Of a stretch of 13,838 nucleotides of DNA, positions 1-10,800 are shown in pieces. A program made the translations under genes and the position numbers. Position 1 is the first letter of the stretch. Each line of letters opens with the position of its first letter. Origin of the DNA: Myxococcales bacterium (GTDB lineage Bacteria; Myxococcota_A; Polyangia; Polyangiales; Houyiibacteriaceae); contig JAUXFZ010000014.1 in the NCBI GenBank assembly GCA_030622585.1, positions 1-13,838 on the forward strand, read 5' to 3'. The notes under the pieces are model-generated. The model worked only from the letters and a program-made list of their open reading frames with translations. It made no database searches and had not been told where the DNA came from.

Positions 1-2
1 CG

Positions 3-713
3 ATGTCCGCACCCCAGACCTGGGAGCCGCCGGACCTCGAGGTGGTGCTCGTCCATGAGCTTTCCCATGTGGCGCTCTACCGCGCGGTGCTCGGCAACCA
101 CGTGCCCCGTTGGTTCAACGAGGGCGTCGCGATTCAGCAGTCCGAGGTGCGCTTGCTTCCGCGCATGGAATCGCTTCTTCGAGCGGCTGCGCAGCGATCG
201 ATGCTGCGTCTGTCCGAGTTGGACAAACGCTTCCCGAACCGCCCTCACGAGGTGAACATCGCTTACGCTCAGAGCGCGGACGTCGTCGGGTTCCTTCGGC
301 GAAGCAACAACGACGAGCGGCGCTTCCACCGGCTGATCCAGTCGCTCCGCGACGGAGAGACATTCGACACGGCCCTGTCGACCGCGTACGGCTGGACGCG
401 CGTTGGCCTCGAGCGACAGTGGCGAGAGAGCTTGCGGACGAGGTACCGAATCCTCCCGGCTCTCTTCGCTGGGTCGACCATCTGGGTATTGGCGGCCATC
501 CTCGTGGTGTTCGCTTACCGCAAACGACGGCGCTATCACCACGCGAAGCCCCGACAGATGGAGTACCGCGAACGGCTCGAAGCGCTGGCCGCTACGAGCC
601 AGCCTCCCCCTGCCCCTGCCCCGCTTTCAACGCCAGCGCCGCCCGGAGACGTGGTCACGGACAAGGGCGTGCCGAGTGTGGAGCACGACGGCAAGTCGCA
701 CACCCTTCACTAG
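3..713 (+). CDS. Membrane-anchored zinc metalloprotease, peptidase MA-like (gluzincin) domain, 5'-truncated by window edge
   Basis: The reading frame is already inside a protease domain when the window opens, so the ATG at base 3 is probably internal and the true N-terminus (likely with a signal peptide) lies upstream. Counting from that ATG, residues 18-22 are HELSH, the zinc-binding HExxH helix. WFNEG follows at 37-41, placing E40 as the expected third zinc ligand 18 residues after the second His; this HExxH...E layout is the gluzincin/peptidase MA-like pattern. The domain closes with an RQWRESLRTRY-type stretch at 138-148. One hydrophobic segment (about 150-172, LPALFAG...VVFAY) is followed by RKRRR, so by the positive-inside rule the catalytic domain is periplasmic and the Pro-rich tail (200-215) cytosolic. 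Substrate is unknown. All three visible zinc ligands are intact, so it is probably active. It converges on the minus-strand operon. Confidence 0.82.
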   Translation: MSAPQTWEPPDLEVVLVHELSHVALYRAVLGNHVPRWFNEGVAIQQSEVRLLPRMESLLRAAAQRSMLRLSELDKRFPNRPHEVNIAYAQSADVVGFLRRSNNDERRFHRLIQSLRDGETFDTALSTAYGWTRVGLERQWRESLRTRYRILPALFAGSTIWVLAAILVVFAYRKRRRYHHAKPRQMEYRERLEALAATSQPPPAPAPLSTPAPPGDVVTDKGVPSVEHDGKSHTLH

Positions 714-743
714 TGTGCGGATCAAGCGTGTCGAAGCCGGGGC
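714..743. other. Convergent intergenic spacer between the peptidase gene and the minus-strand operon
   Basis: Only 30 nt separate the TAG of the plus-strand peptidase from the TAA of the minus-strand small gene. The only structure seen is a weak imperfect inverted repeat (GAAGCC at 732-737 with GGCTTT at 747-752) that overlaps the small gene's stop codon and has no T-tract. I do not call it a terminator. Confidence 0.5.
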
Positions 744-890
744 TTAGGCTTTGGCGGGCGCGGGGGCCTTATCGGGATGGATCGGGAACTTGGCGGTGGT
801 CCCCTCCTTCTCGAGCTTCTTTTTGCGGTCCCTACCCTGGGCGGCATTCTTTCTCTGCCGCCGCGCCCTTGTTTTACCTGTGTCTGACAT
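744..890 (-). CDS. Small, strongly basic protein (48 residues), function unknown
   Basis: ATG at 890-888, stop TAA at 746-744, 48 codons. The product begins MSDTGKTRARRQRKN, continues with a basic helix-like stretch rich in K/R (GRDRKKKLEKEG, residues 19-30), then TTAKFPIHPDK and an Ala/Pro/Lys tail. About a third of residues are Lys or Arg; there is no Cys and no hydrophobic or membrane segment, so a cytosolic nucleic-acid- or ribosome-associated role is possible but only inferred. An AGGA ribosome binding site sits 8 nt before the ATG. It lies 45 nt downstream of the aminotransferase on the same strand, consistent with being the last gene of that operon. I recall similar short 'basic helix then EG(S/T)T' proteins from myxobacteria, but that recollection is not verified. 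I prefer it to the overlapping plus-strand frames because of the RBS, the operon position and the coherent composition. Confidence 0.68.
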   Translation of the reverse strand: MSDTGKTRARRQRKNAAQGRDRKKKLEKEGTTAKFPIHPDKAPAPAKA

Positions 891-898
891 CGAATGCG

Positions 899-902
899 TC
901 CT
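899..902 (-). promoter_or_regulatory. Ribosome binding site of the 48-residue basic protein
   Basis: AGGA on the minus strand, with 8 nt between it and the ATG at 890. It is the main local evidence that the small ORF is translated and fixes its start. Confidence 0.6.
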
Positions 903-935
903 AGCGGCTGGCTTTAGTGGGCCGGGGCCGGCAGG

Positions 936-1814
936 TCAAACCCCCGCGCCCGTTGCCTGGGCCACGGCCCGCAGATAGGCCTCGTGGAGCCGTTTGGTCA
1001 CCGATCCGGGGGCTCCCGAGCCGATCGTCCGGCCGTCGGCCGAGACGACCGGCATCACCTCTCGGATACTGCTCGTGATGAACGCCTCGTCGGCGCCGTA
1101 GAGATCTTCAGGACGGACCTCGGCTTCTTCGACCCCGATGCCCTCGGCAGCGGCGGCCGCGAGAACGGCTGCCCGCGTGATTCCCATCAAGATGCCCGCC
1201 TGGACCTCGGGGGTGCGCACGTTCCCGTCCTTCACGATGAACAGGTTGCTCGACGCCCCTTCGAGGATCTGGCCGCGTCGCCCGAGCATCAGCGCCTCCT
1301 GGGCGCCCTTCTGCTTGGCTTCGTGGACCGCAAGCAGATTCGCCAAATAGTTGGATGCCTTGGCGCCGGATGCGCGCTCGTCGTCCGTCGGGCGCGATGC
1401 GTGAAGCAGCGCAACCGCGATGCCCCGTGCGTAGTGCTCGGCAGGAGGCACCGAGACCGGTGCGGCAATGATCACGCGAAGAGGCATCGTAGCGGTCGAC
1501 GGGTCGTAGGTGAGCGGCCCCGTCCCACGCGTGATCACGACCCGGACGTACCACTCGCCCTCGCCTGCTGCCTCGAGCGTCGCCGCCACTTCGGACGATA
1601 GAGTCTCCACCGAGACCGGCATCGAAATCATCAAGCGGTCCGCCGACCGTTGCAGCCGTTCGAGATGCTCGCGTTGGCCGAAGGGAACGCCGCCGTAGGT
1701 GCGAAACACCTCGAAGACGCTGTCGCCATAGAGGAAGCCGCGATCGAAGACCGAGACGCGGGCTTCGCCGCTATCGACGACCTGACCGTCGATGGAGACC
1801 TTTCCCGCGGCCAT
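936..1814 (-). CDS. PLP-dependent class IV (fold-type IV) aminotransferase, substrate unresolved (branched-chain / D-amino-acid / aminodeoxychorismate-lyase-like group)
   Basis: 292 residues, the usual full length for this family. Visible landmarks: FLYGDSVFEVFRTYGG at 27-42 (N-terminal domain active-site edge), TRGTGPLTYDP at 95-105, GAKASNYL at 150-157 with K152 as the expected Schiff-base lysine, EGASSNLF at 185-192 with E185 as the expected PLP N1 partner, MGITRAAV at 210-217 (phosphate-binding turn), and TSSIREVMPV at 247-256 before a DGR loop. It would transfer an amino group to or from an amino acid or 2-oxo acid in the cytosol. Specificity is unclear. The Arg and His after TRGTxP in Bacillus D-amino-acid transaminase are Leu101 and Tyr103 here, and the GTAAE carboxylate loop of E. 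coli IlvE is SSIRE (248-252). The ATG at 1814 follows the TPR stop by 3 nt with a GAAGGG site, indicating co-transcription and possibly translational coupling. Confidence 0.9.
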   Translation of the reverse strand: MAAGKVSIDGQVVDSGEARVSVFDRGFLYGDSVFEVFRTYGGVPFGQREHLERLQRSADRLMISMPVSVETLSSEVAATLEAAGEGEWYVRVVITRGTGPLTYDPSTATMPLRVIIAAPVSVPPAEHYARGIAVALLHASRPTDDERASGAKASNYLANLLAVHEAKQKGAQEALMLGRRGQILEGASSNLFIVKDGNVRTPEVQAGILMGITRAAVLAAAAAEGIGVEEAEVRPEDLYGADEAFITSSIREVMPVVSADGRTIGSGAPGSVTKRLHEAYLRAVAQATGAGV

Positions 1815-1817
1815 GAT

Positions 1818-4800
1818 TCAACCCTTCAACTGAGCGAGGAGCGCCGCAGCCTGCTCGTGGCTGGCGTCCTCCGCAAGCGCCCTCTCCAGCATCGTGATCG
1901 CTTTGCGCGGATCGTCCTGCTTCGAGGCGATGTCGCCGAGGTAGTAGTAGACGTCGGCCTTCTGGATGCCCGAGTCGGGCTCTAGCTTCTGTAGCAGTAA
2001 CGCCCGAAAGCTCTTCTGTGCGCGGTCGAGATCGCCGTTGGCGTGTGTGAGCTTGCCGAGGTCACGCAGGATGGCCACGTTGGTGAGGTCGATCTTGAAG
2101 GCTGCGTCGTAGGCGGCGAGCGCACCTGCTGCGTCACCGGTGGCCCCGAGAGCCTGGCCGAGGCGGTGGTAATGCACGGCGAGCTCCTTGCTGCGCTGGC
2201 GGCCAAAGCTCTCGATGATGCGTCGCAAGATCGGCACCGCATCCTGCTGACGACCCGCAGCGATGTACAGATCGCAGAGCGGAACCAACGCGCCTCGGTC
2301 GTCGGCGTCGAGCTCGACCGCCCTTTCGAGATAGCTCGCCGCCATCCCCGGGTCGTCGAGCCGGTCGCGATACACATCCGAAATCGTCCGCAGGAGCGTC
2401 AAGCGATCCCCATCCGAGGTCGCTCCTTGAAGCTCTGCGTCCATGACCTCCGCCATCGCGCGGTAGTCCCCTTCGGCTTGGTAGTGCGCCTTGAGACGGT
2501 CGCGCGTCGCGGTGTCCTGCGGGAATCGCTCGTACGCGCCGCGAATGGCCCTGCCTGCCTGCTGGGTGTCTCCGACTCGTTGCTCCCACAGGTCAGCCAC
2601 GCGATGCGACAGGTCAATGGCCGCCGCCCCTTCCAACCGACCCGATAGGCGCTCGAGGGTGTCGGCCACCTTCGTCCAGCTCTCCTTGCGCTCGTAGAGC
2701 CCAGCAAGCGCGCGAAGTGAGCGCTCGTCGGCACCGAGGTCCGAGTTGATGCGCTCGTAGATCTGAATCGCGGCGTCCGCGTCGCCGCGCTTGGCATCGT
2801 GCACCTCGGCGACCCGCCCGAGCAAGCCGCGCTGCTCTTCATCCGAGGCGTGGCCGACCTTCGACAGGAGCAACACGACCAGATCATCCCAGGCACCGGT
2901 GGCCTCGAACAGCCTGTCGAGGTCTGCATTGGCCGCCTCGTTGTCGGGGTCCGCATTCAGTACCTGGCGCAACATGCCGATGGCCGAGGCCTGGTCCCGA
3001 AAGGAGCCGTCATAGAGCTGAGCGAGCCGGAGTTGTAGCGCTACGCGATCTTCCTCCGCGGCCAAGTCGACACGGCGCTCGAGCAGCGTACGAAGCGCTT
3101 CCAACCGGTCGTTGCCTTCGTAGAGTGCTTCGAGTGCGTTCATCGTGACCGGGTCGGTCTCGTCTAGCTCGAGGGCTCTTTCATAGGACCGAATGGCGGC
3201 CCGTGGGTCGTTGAGGTGATCTCGATAGACCTGGCCCACCGCCTGCGCCGCGGGTGCGCGATCCTCGCCTTCGACGAGCTCCACTTGCCGCTCCAGCAAC
3301 CCAACGACCTCGTTCCACCGAGATTGCGCCCGGCGGATGTCGCATAAGGCTCGTAGGGCGTCCACGTCGTTCTTATCGACCGCGAGGAGCTCTTGGTAGC
3401 AATCCGCCGCCGCCTCCGGCTGCGAGAGCTCCTCGCGCGCCAGCCCTGCCGCCTCGCGCAGGAGTGCGAGGCGCTGATCGATGCTTGGCTCGACGTCTGC
3501 CCAAGCGCGCAGCGCGTTCACCAAATCGGCGGCCCGCCCCTGCTCTCGCATCAACGCGACACGTTGCTCGTGCGCCTCGAGAGGCTCGGGATCGAGCTGC
3601 AGCGCCTCGGTGAGGGCGCGTTCGGCGCGACTCGGATCGGCCAAGCGATCTCGATACCAGCCGGCGGATCGAAGGCGCAACTCGTAAAGCTCCCGGCGTT
3701 CGAGATCCCCTTGCCGGGCAATGTCGTCCACCAGGCCATCGAGGTCTGCCCAGCGATCCGACATCTCGGCGAGGCGCTCGAGTGAATCGATGAGGGTTCG
3801 GTCACGCGGATCGGTGCGGACCGCATCCCGCATGGCCGCGAGTGCCTCCTCTGGGCGTCCGATGTCGTTCTCCCAAATCGAGGCAGCCTCGCACAGGAGC
3901 GCTACCCGATCGGCGGCCGCCGGCGTCAGCTCCACCCGCTGTTCGTACAGCCGCACGACCTCTTCCAAGTTGCCGGCCTCGCGGTAGTACTCCTCGAGGA
4001 GCCCGAGCGCGCTCCCTGCAACCTGCGGCTTCTCCGCGAGGCTCCGCACCGCTGCGAGCGTGTCGTCGCGACCCGGGTCCTGCTCCATCGCCTTTTGGTA
4101 CGCGCCGAGCGCTCCCTCCAAGTCACCGAGGTAGCTGGCACGCAGCCGCCCCTGCCTGAGGAAGAGCGTCGGTCGGTCGGCATCGCGCAAATCCAGGCGG
4201 CGCGAGATGACCTCGTGCAGGCGATCCCATTGCTCGGTCTCTTGCAGAAGCCGGTCGAGTGCCTCGAGGATCGACTGGTCGTCTCCCATCAACGACAGCG
4301 CTCGCTCGTGCGCATCGACCGCTCTACTGAGATCCTTGAGGTCGTCTTCACAGATCCGCGCGACACGCAGATACAACGTGGCGCCTCGGTCCGCGTCGAG
4401 ACTTGCACCGGCCTCTGCGAACACGACCTCGACGAGCTCCGGCCATCGCTGCAGGCTCGCCGCGAGGGTCTCCGCCCGATCGAGAATCTCGTCATCGTCA
4501 GGCCGCTCGCCGATCGACTGCAGCAGTGCGTCGAGCGCCGCATTCGGATCCTTGCGACCCTGCTCGTGTACGTCCGCCAACGCGACCAGCTGCTCTGCCT
4601 TCTCATGCGGGTCGGTCATCGCATCGGCGCGCAATCGAAGCAGCGTCGCCAGATCGCTCCAGCGTTCCTGGGTCCGCAGGTAGGGTTCGAGGACCGCGGC
4701 CGCATCTTCCCGGTAGTCCGTGAGCTTCGTGATGCGGAGCAGCGCCTGCACCGATGCCTCGTACGCCGGGTCGATTCGGAGAATCTGGCCGTACACCGCA

Positions 4801-7800
4801 ATGGCGCTCAGCTCGTCGTCGAGCTCTCGCTCCATGATGTTGCCGAGCTGATGCGTGAGCTCCACCCGCTCGGACTCGTGTATGGCCACATCGGTGCGAC
4901 GCTGCAGCACTTCGACGAGCTCCGGCCATTGGCCTTGTCGCTCGTAGAGGCGGCTCAGCCCCTGAAGGGCCAGACGATGCTCGGGGTCTGCCTCGACCAC
5001 CGCACGCAATGCGTCGCAGGCTGCCTCGGGCCTGCCGAGTTGGGCTTCGTAGAGCTCGGCGAGCCGCATGCCCACCTCGACGCGCGCCTCCGCCTCCTCC
5101 TCGAGCTCCGTCCGGCGTTCGAGGACGTCGGCCAGCCGTTCGGAGTCGTTGACCGAGGCGAAGAGCCGATCGAGCGCCACATACGCCGTGAGGTCGTCAG
5201 GATTCTCGCCCGTCGCCTGTTGGTAGTACGACACGGCCCGCTCCGGATCGGAGAGCTGCTCTTCCCACAGCGCAGCAAGCCGCCGGAGCAACTCGCCCCG
5301 CGCTTCAGGTTCCTGGGAACGTTCGAGCTTTTGCTCGTAAACCCCTGCAAGTCCATCCCAATCCCCCACCATGACTTGGAGACCCTCCAAGTCGTCTAGG
5401 GTTTGTTCCGCATCCGGATCCGCTTCGAGAACCCGGCCGTAGGTCTTGATGGCGGCCCGCGGGTCACCGAGCTCGCTGTCCTGGGCCCGGGCAATGCTCG
5501 TCAGGAACGAGCCTCGAAGCGCCGATTCATCCGTCGCCGCGGCGGCCTGCTCGAAGGTCTCGATGTACGCCTCCCAGCAGCCGACCTCACGTACCAAGCG
5601 ATCGACCTCGGAGCGCGTAGCCTCCTCCGCCGGTTCCGCGATCAGCGCTGCGCCCCAGGCACCGAAAGCCTTCTCGGCGTCTCGGCCGCTCTCCTGGTGC
5701 AGGCGGCCCACCTCACGCCAGGTGTCGGCCCGCTCGAAAGCGTCGGTGGCTTGTCGCGCTTTGGCGTCGAGGACGCTGACCAAGGCCTGCCAGTCTCCGC
5801 TCTCGCGGTGGATGGGTTCGAGGATCTGGACCGCGCGTGGGCCGTGGTCGTCGTCCGCGACGAGGCGCGATACCGCTTGAAGCGCCTCGACGTGGTTGTG
5901 CTGGTCGGCCAACAGGTCCTCGAAGATGTCGAGGGCTCGGGCCGGGTTCTGCAGCCTGGTTTCCGTGAGCGAACCCAAGCGCTGGCGGAGCGCCAAGGCC
6001 GCGCGCGCATCGGGCGCGTTGTCGATCCGGAATTCGATGTGTGCACCGAGCTCGTCCCAGCACTCGGCGCCTTCGAGAAGCTGGTCCAGGCGGGTCACGG
6101 CCTCGGTGTTGGCAGGGTCAATCTCGAGAATGCGCCGGTAGGTGACGATGCCGGCCGCGGGTCTGTCCAACTGTTCCACCTCGACCCCGGCGATCTCGTG
6201 CAGGACGGCAACCCGCTCCTCGTCGGTATCGGCAAAGCTCTCCCGCTCGCGATCCAGCTCGAGGAGCGCCTCCCACCGAAGGCTCCTTGCGTACACCGAA
6301 GCGAGGGCGCTGCCGGCCTCCTTGTTGCTCGGATCGTACGTGAGCGCGCGCTGGTAGAAGTAGCCCGCGCGGTCGAGGTCCTCCAACCGCGCGTCGTACA
6401 GCTTAGCGGTGGTCAGGGCGAGGACGGCCGTGTCTGCGTCGTCGACTTCAACCGCACGAAGCGTCTTGTCGAAGATCGCAGCGAGCCGGTCCCAGCGTCC
6501 GAGCGAACGCGCGAGGCGCGTCAGGGTCTCCTGGCTTTGTGGGTCGCGCGGGTCCTCGCCGAAGAGACGGCCGTAGGTCTCAAGCGCCCCGTCGAGGTCT
6601 TCGAGGTGCGACTCCTGCACATCGCCGAGGTGGCGCAGCAACTCCAACCGTTGACTCGGGTCGTCTTCACCATCGAGCCGAGCTTCGAGTATTTGGGTGA
6701 CCTTGGGCCACTCCATCCGCCGCAGGTACAGCGGCTCGAGCAGCTCGGCGGCTGCGCTCCGATACTCGGACTGCTCGACCAACGTTTCCAACACGCGCAC
6801 GGTCGGTTCGTGCTCCGGGTTCTGGCTCAGGGCCTCTCGGAATTGGTCGAGCGCACGCCACGGCTCGTTGAGACGCCGCAGGCAGATATCCCCCAGCTCG
6901 TAGCGAACCGCGGCCGGATCTCCGATGCGCTGGTCGATCTCCCGCTCGTACAACGTCGCCAACTCGTTCCATTGCCGAGTACGCCGATAGAGACGCTCCA
7001 GACCCTCGTAGGCCAGTGGGTGGTCCGACTCGCCAAGCGCCCGGTCCAGCGCTTCGATCGCAGACTCCAGGTCGTCGAGCTCGGCTTGGTAAATATGGGC
7101 CTGTCGCACGAGTAGCGCGGCGCGCTCTTCGCGGTCTTCGGAAAGCTCCCCCTTGCGCCGGAGAAGCTCGACCAGCTCCCGCATGGCGCCCGCGTTTTCG
7201 ACGAGGCTCAGTAGCGCATCGAGTGCCGGCTGATGATCCGGCTGCTCATCGAGCACGTTCTGATACTGGGTCTTCGCCAGGTCCGCGTCGTCGAGCCGCT
7301 GCTCAGCCACGCTCGCCGCCCGCATGCGAACCTCCGTGCGCAAGTCGGCGTCGAGGAGCTCCGGCGCGATCGCCGCCAATGTCGCCACCTGCTCCGCCCA
7401 CCGTCTCGTGATCCCCGCATAGCGTTCGTAGTTCTCGTGCACCCGTTCGAAGTCGTCCAGGTCGACGCCTTCGCGCAGCGCCTGCCCGGAGAAGGCGAAG
7501 GCCGCCTCGATGTCCCCGGTCCCGACCTCGCTGATCTCGGCGGCGCGCAAAAGCGATTGAACCCGCTCGCTCGGGTCGTCGCCGGCGGCGATGATCTCGA
7601 GCATTCGAACTTGGTCGGCGAATCGGCCCTGGCTCTCGTATTCGTCGGAGAGTCGGTTGGCGGCGAGCACGCGCAGGGGCGCGTCCGAGCCCGCGGCCAG
7701 TTCCTCGAGCGCCGCCACGGTAGGGCTGTGCCCCGGGACCGTTTCGAGAAGCTCTCGATACACCTCGAAGGCGCGCTCGATCTCCCCGGTTCGGTTGCGC

Positions 7801-10800
7801 ATCAGCTCGGCGGCTTGGAATCGGAACGCCACTCGCTGTTCCGAGTCCTCGGCATCCGCGGAACGGATCTCGGTGACTTCGAGGAGCTCGTGCCATCGCT
7901 CCGTCTGCAGATAGAGGCGCGTCAGTGCAACCAGGGTGGCCTCGTCCGAACCGAATCGTGAAGCGACGTCTCGGTACGCGGCAACCGCATTCTCGATGCT
8001 TCCGAGCTTGTCTTCGAAAATCTCTCCCACGCGCCGGCAGAGTGTCAGCTGCTCCTGCTCGTTCTCCGCAAGCTCTGCTCTGCGCTCGATCACCTCGATC
8101 AACGGCTCCCATCGGCCTCGCTGCTCATAGAGACGCTCGAGAGACGACAGCGCGTCGGCATCGCTCGGGTCGAGCTCCAGGCGCTGTTGATGAACCTCGA
8201 TGGCGCGGTCCGGGTCGTGCAAGGTGTTCTCGAGCAGGTCGGCGAGCCTCGCGAAGATCTCGTCGCGCCGGGCCTCATCTTCCTCGAATTGAATCTGGCG
8301 CTGGAGGTCTTGTGCAAGCGCGCCGTGATCGTTCGCAGCGGCGTGCAATCGCTCGAGCGCGCGAGAGGCCTTCAGGACGATCTCGGGGTTGTCCCGCTCG
8401 AAGCGCACCAACTGCTGGTAGATTCGTTCCGCATGCTCGGGCTCCGGCTCGGATACCTCCCACAGTTCGGCAAGCTCCAAGAGCAGCTCGGTCTTGACGA
8501 AGTCGTCGCCCAACGAAGCAAGCCCACCCTCGAGCAGCTCCGCCCGTTGTCTGTGACGGCCGAGCTTGGAGGCCAGGCGCGCCAAATCCGATCGCGCGCT
8601 GCCGTCGGCGACGTCTTCGCGCACCGCTCGCGCGTACGCATCGAACGCAAGCTCGTCATCGTGGAGCTTGGCCTCGCTCAACTCGCCGATCCGGCTCAAG
8701 TGAGCCGCACGGGAGGCGGGGTCGCTCAGGTCCTCGAGCTGAACCTCCAAGACCTTCGCAAGCTCGCCCCAGGCCCCTTGCGAATCGAAAACCGGTTGCA
8801 GGATCGAGGCGACGCGCTGCCGCTCCTCGCGGTTCTCCATGAGCCGCTCGAGACCTTCCTGCGCCCGCAGATGCGTCGGGCTCGACCCCAACACGCGTTC
8901 GTAGTGGTCGGCCGCATCTGAAACGCGGTCCAAGCGTGTCTCGTAGATGGTAGCCAGCTCGTAGGCCAGATCGACGACGTCCTGACCCGTAGCCTCGTCG
9001 AGGTCGCGCTCCAGAACCTCGGTGAGCTCCGGCCAACGCTTGAGCCGGCCGTAGAGCCGCCGGAGCGCGCGCCGCGAGGGTGTGTGAGTCGGGTCCAGCT
9101 CGAGAGCCTGTTCGTAGCTCGAGATCGCGTGCTCGGGTTCGTCGAGAATCTCCTCGAACAGGAAACACAACTGCAAGAGCAGATCGAGCTTGGCACCAGC
9201 ATCAGTCGTCGCTTCGATACGCCGCTGGTAGAGCGCCCGCAGGTCGTTCCAATCCTCATGCTTGGTGTAGAGCTGCTTCAGCGCGGCGAACGCGACGCTA
9301 TCACTGGGCTCGACCTCCGCGACACGCCGATGAAAGCGCGCCCCTTCCTCCGGAGTGCCCAAGGCCACGTCGTACAGCTCGGCGACTCGGCGGCACAGAG
9401 CGACCTCAACCTCGCCCTGCACGCTACCCGCATCGATCACGAGCACTAGCGTCTTGGCCAGGGCCTCGTGCTGATTCGCGGCTTCCGCCACGCCCCCCAG
9501 ACGGTCGAGTAGATCGAGATCGTTCGGCTCGTCGATGAACGCAGATTCGAGCGCCGCGTAGGCGCCAGTCGCGTCTCCCAGCTCCGATGCCGCGAGGTCC
9601 GCAATGCGCAAGCGAAGTGCGCGCCGCTCTTCTGCGTCTTCGGTTCGATCGAGGCGCCCGCGCAAGAGCCCCGCGAGCTTCTCGAAGTGGCCGCGCTTGG
9701 CGTAGGCGGGTTCGAGCAAATCGATGGCTTCGATGCCGACACCCTGCCCCTCGCCCGACAATGCCTCGAGCCCCGCGATGGAGACTTCGTTTCGACCATC
9801 GAGCGAGAGCGCGTTGCGGTAGCATTCGAGCGCCCCGGGTGCGTCATCGAGGTAGAGGCGCCGCAGGTCCGCGAGCTGCAAATAGACGGCCAACCTATCG
9901 TCGTCGCCGACCTTCGACTGAAGTCGGCGTTCGAGCGCGGCGTCCAAGCGGTCCCACTGTTTGAGCTGCTGCGAAAGGCGCTCGACTGCTCGGAGCGCAT
10001 CCACGTCGTGCGGATTGCTTTCGAGGATCTTCCAGTGACGTTCGGCAGCCGCAGGAAGGTCGCCGAGCTGCTCCTCTTCGACCTGCGCCACCTCGTTGAG
10101 GAGAACCCATTGCTCGGCGGGGTCGGTCACGGCCGCGAGGCGCCGTTCGTAGAGCATACGCAGGTCGGCAAAGCGACGCTCTGCTCGATACAGGCGGTCG
10201 AGCACGGCCGTCGCTTCGGCGTCATCGGGTTCGACTTCGAGAATCGCCTCCAGCTGCCGAATCGAATCTTCAGATTCTCCGAGCCGCTCACCGGCAATGG
10301 CGGCGATTCGCCGCTGTAGATCCAGGCGCTCGCGATCGGGGAGCCGTGCATTGTCCAATCGGTCCCGGAAGAGCGCGACGAGGTCCGCGTAGGCGCCGGC
10401 CGCCTCCGCCGATTCCTCGAGACCCGCCACGATGTCCGGGTCGGACGGAGCCAGCAGGTACGCGCGCGTCGCCCAGCCGAGCGAAGACTCCGGATCACGC
10501 AGCCGGTTCAGGTAAACCCCACGCAGCGATGCCACTCGTTCGAGGCGCACGTCGAGTTCCTCCTCCGGGCCTGATCCCGCCACGATGATCTCGAGCATGT
10601 TGACGTACTCGGACCACTTGTGGTCCTTCTCGTAGATCGGCAGGAGCCCTTTCGCCGCCTCGACGTTGGTCGAATCGACGCTCAGCACCCGCTCATCGAG
10701 TCGCGCCGCACGATGCGGCTCTCCGACGCGGTCGCGGTACACCTGGGCCGCACGAAGGCCGAGCTCCACGATCAGGGCAGGCTCCTCGGCACGCTCTGCA

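Noticed and set aside
732..752. Inverted repeat GAAGCC/GGCTTT between the convergent genes as a shared terminator
   Set aside because: Six pairs including a G-T wobble, overlaps the small gene's stop codon, and has no T-tract on either strand.
110..904. Plus-strand 264-codon frame overlapping the peptidase and small gene
   Set aside because: Arg/Ala/Pro-rich shadow of the peptidase frame, which itself carries HELSH and WFNEG; it also runs antisense through the small gene.
984..1601. Plus-strand 205-codon frame opposite the aminotransferase
   Set aside because: Antisense to a clear enzyme gene with intact catalytic motifs; its translation is Arg/Gly/Asp-rich low-complexity sequence typical of a shadow frame.
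4429..4929. 18-base exact match (4429-4446 and 4912-4929) between two TPR units as a sign of recent gene conversion
   Set aside because: It encodes the same short consensus peptide WPELVE with the favoured codons and the identity does not extend into flanking sequence, so shared consensus plus codon bias is enough.
4095..7115. Two long plus-strand open frames (434 and 570 codons) in the same frame opposite the TPR gene
   Set aside because: They are exactly codon-for-codon antisense to the TPR gene. In that register a stop arises only where the sense strand uses TTA, CTA or TCA, codons this GC-rich gene avoids, so long open antisense frames are expected. The products show a reversed echo of the repeat and no recognisable domain.
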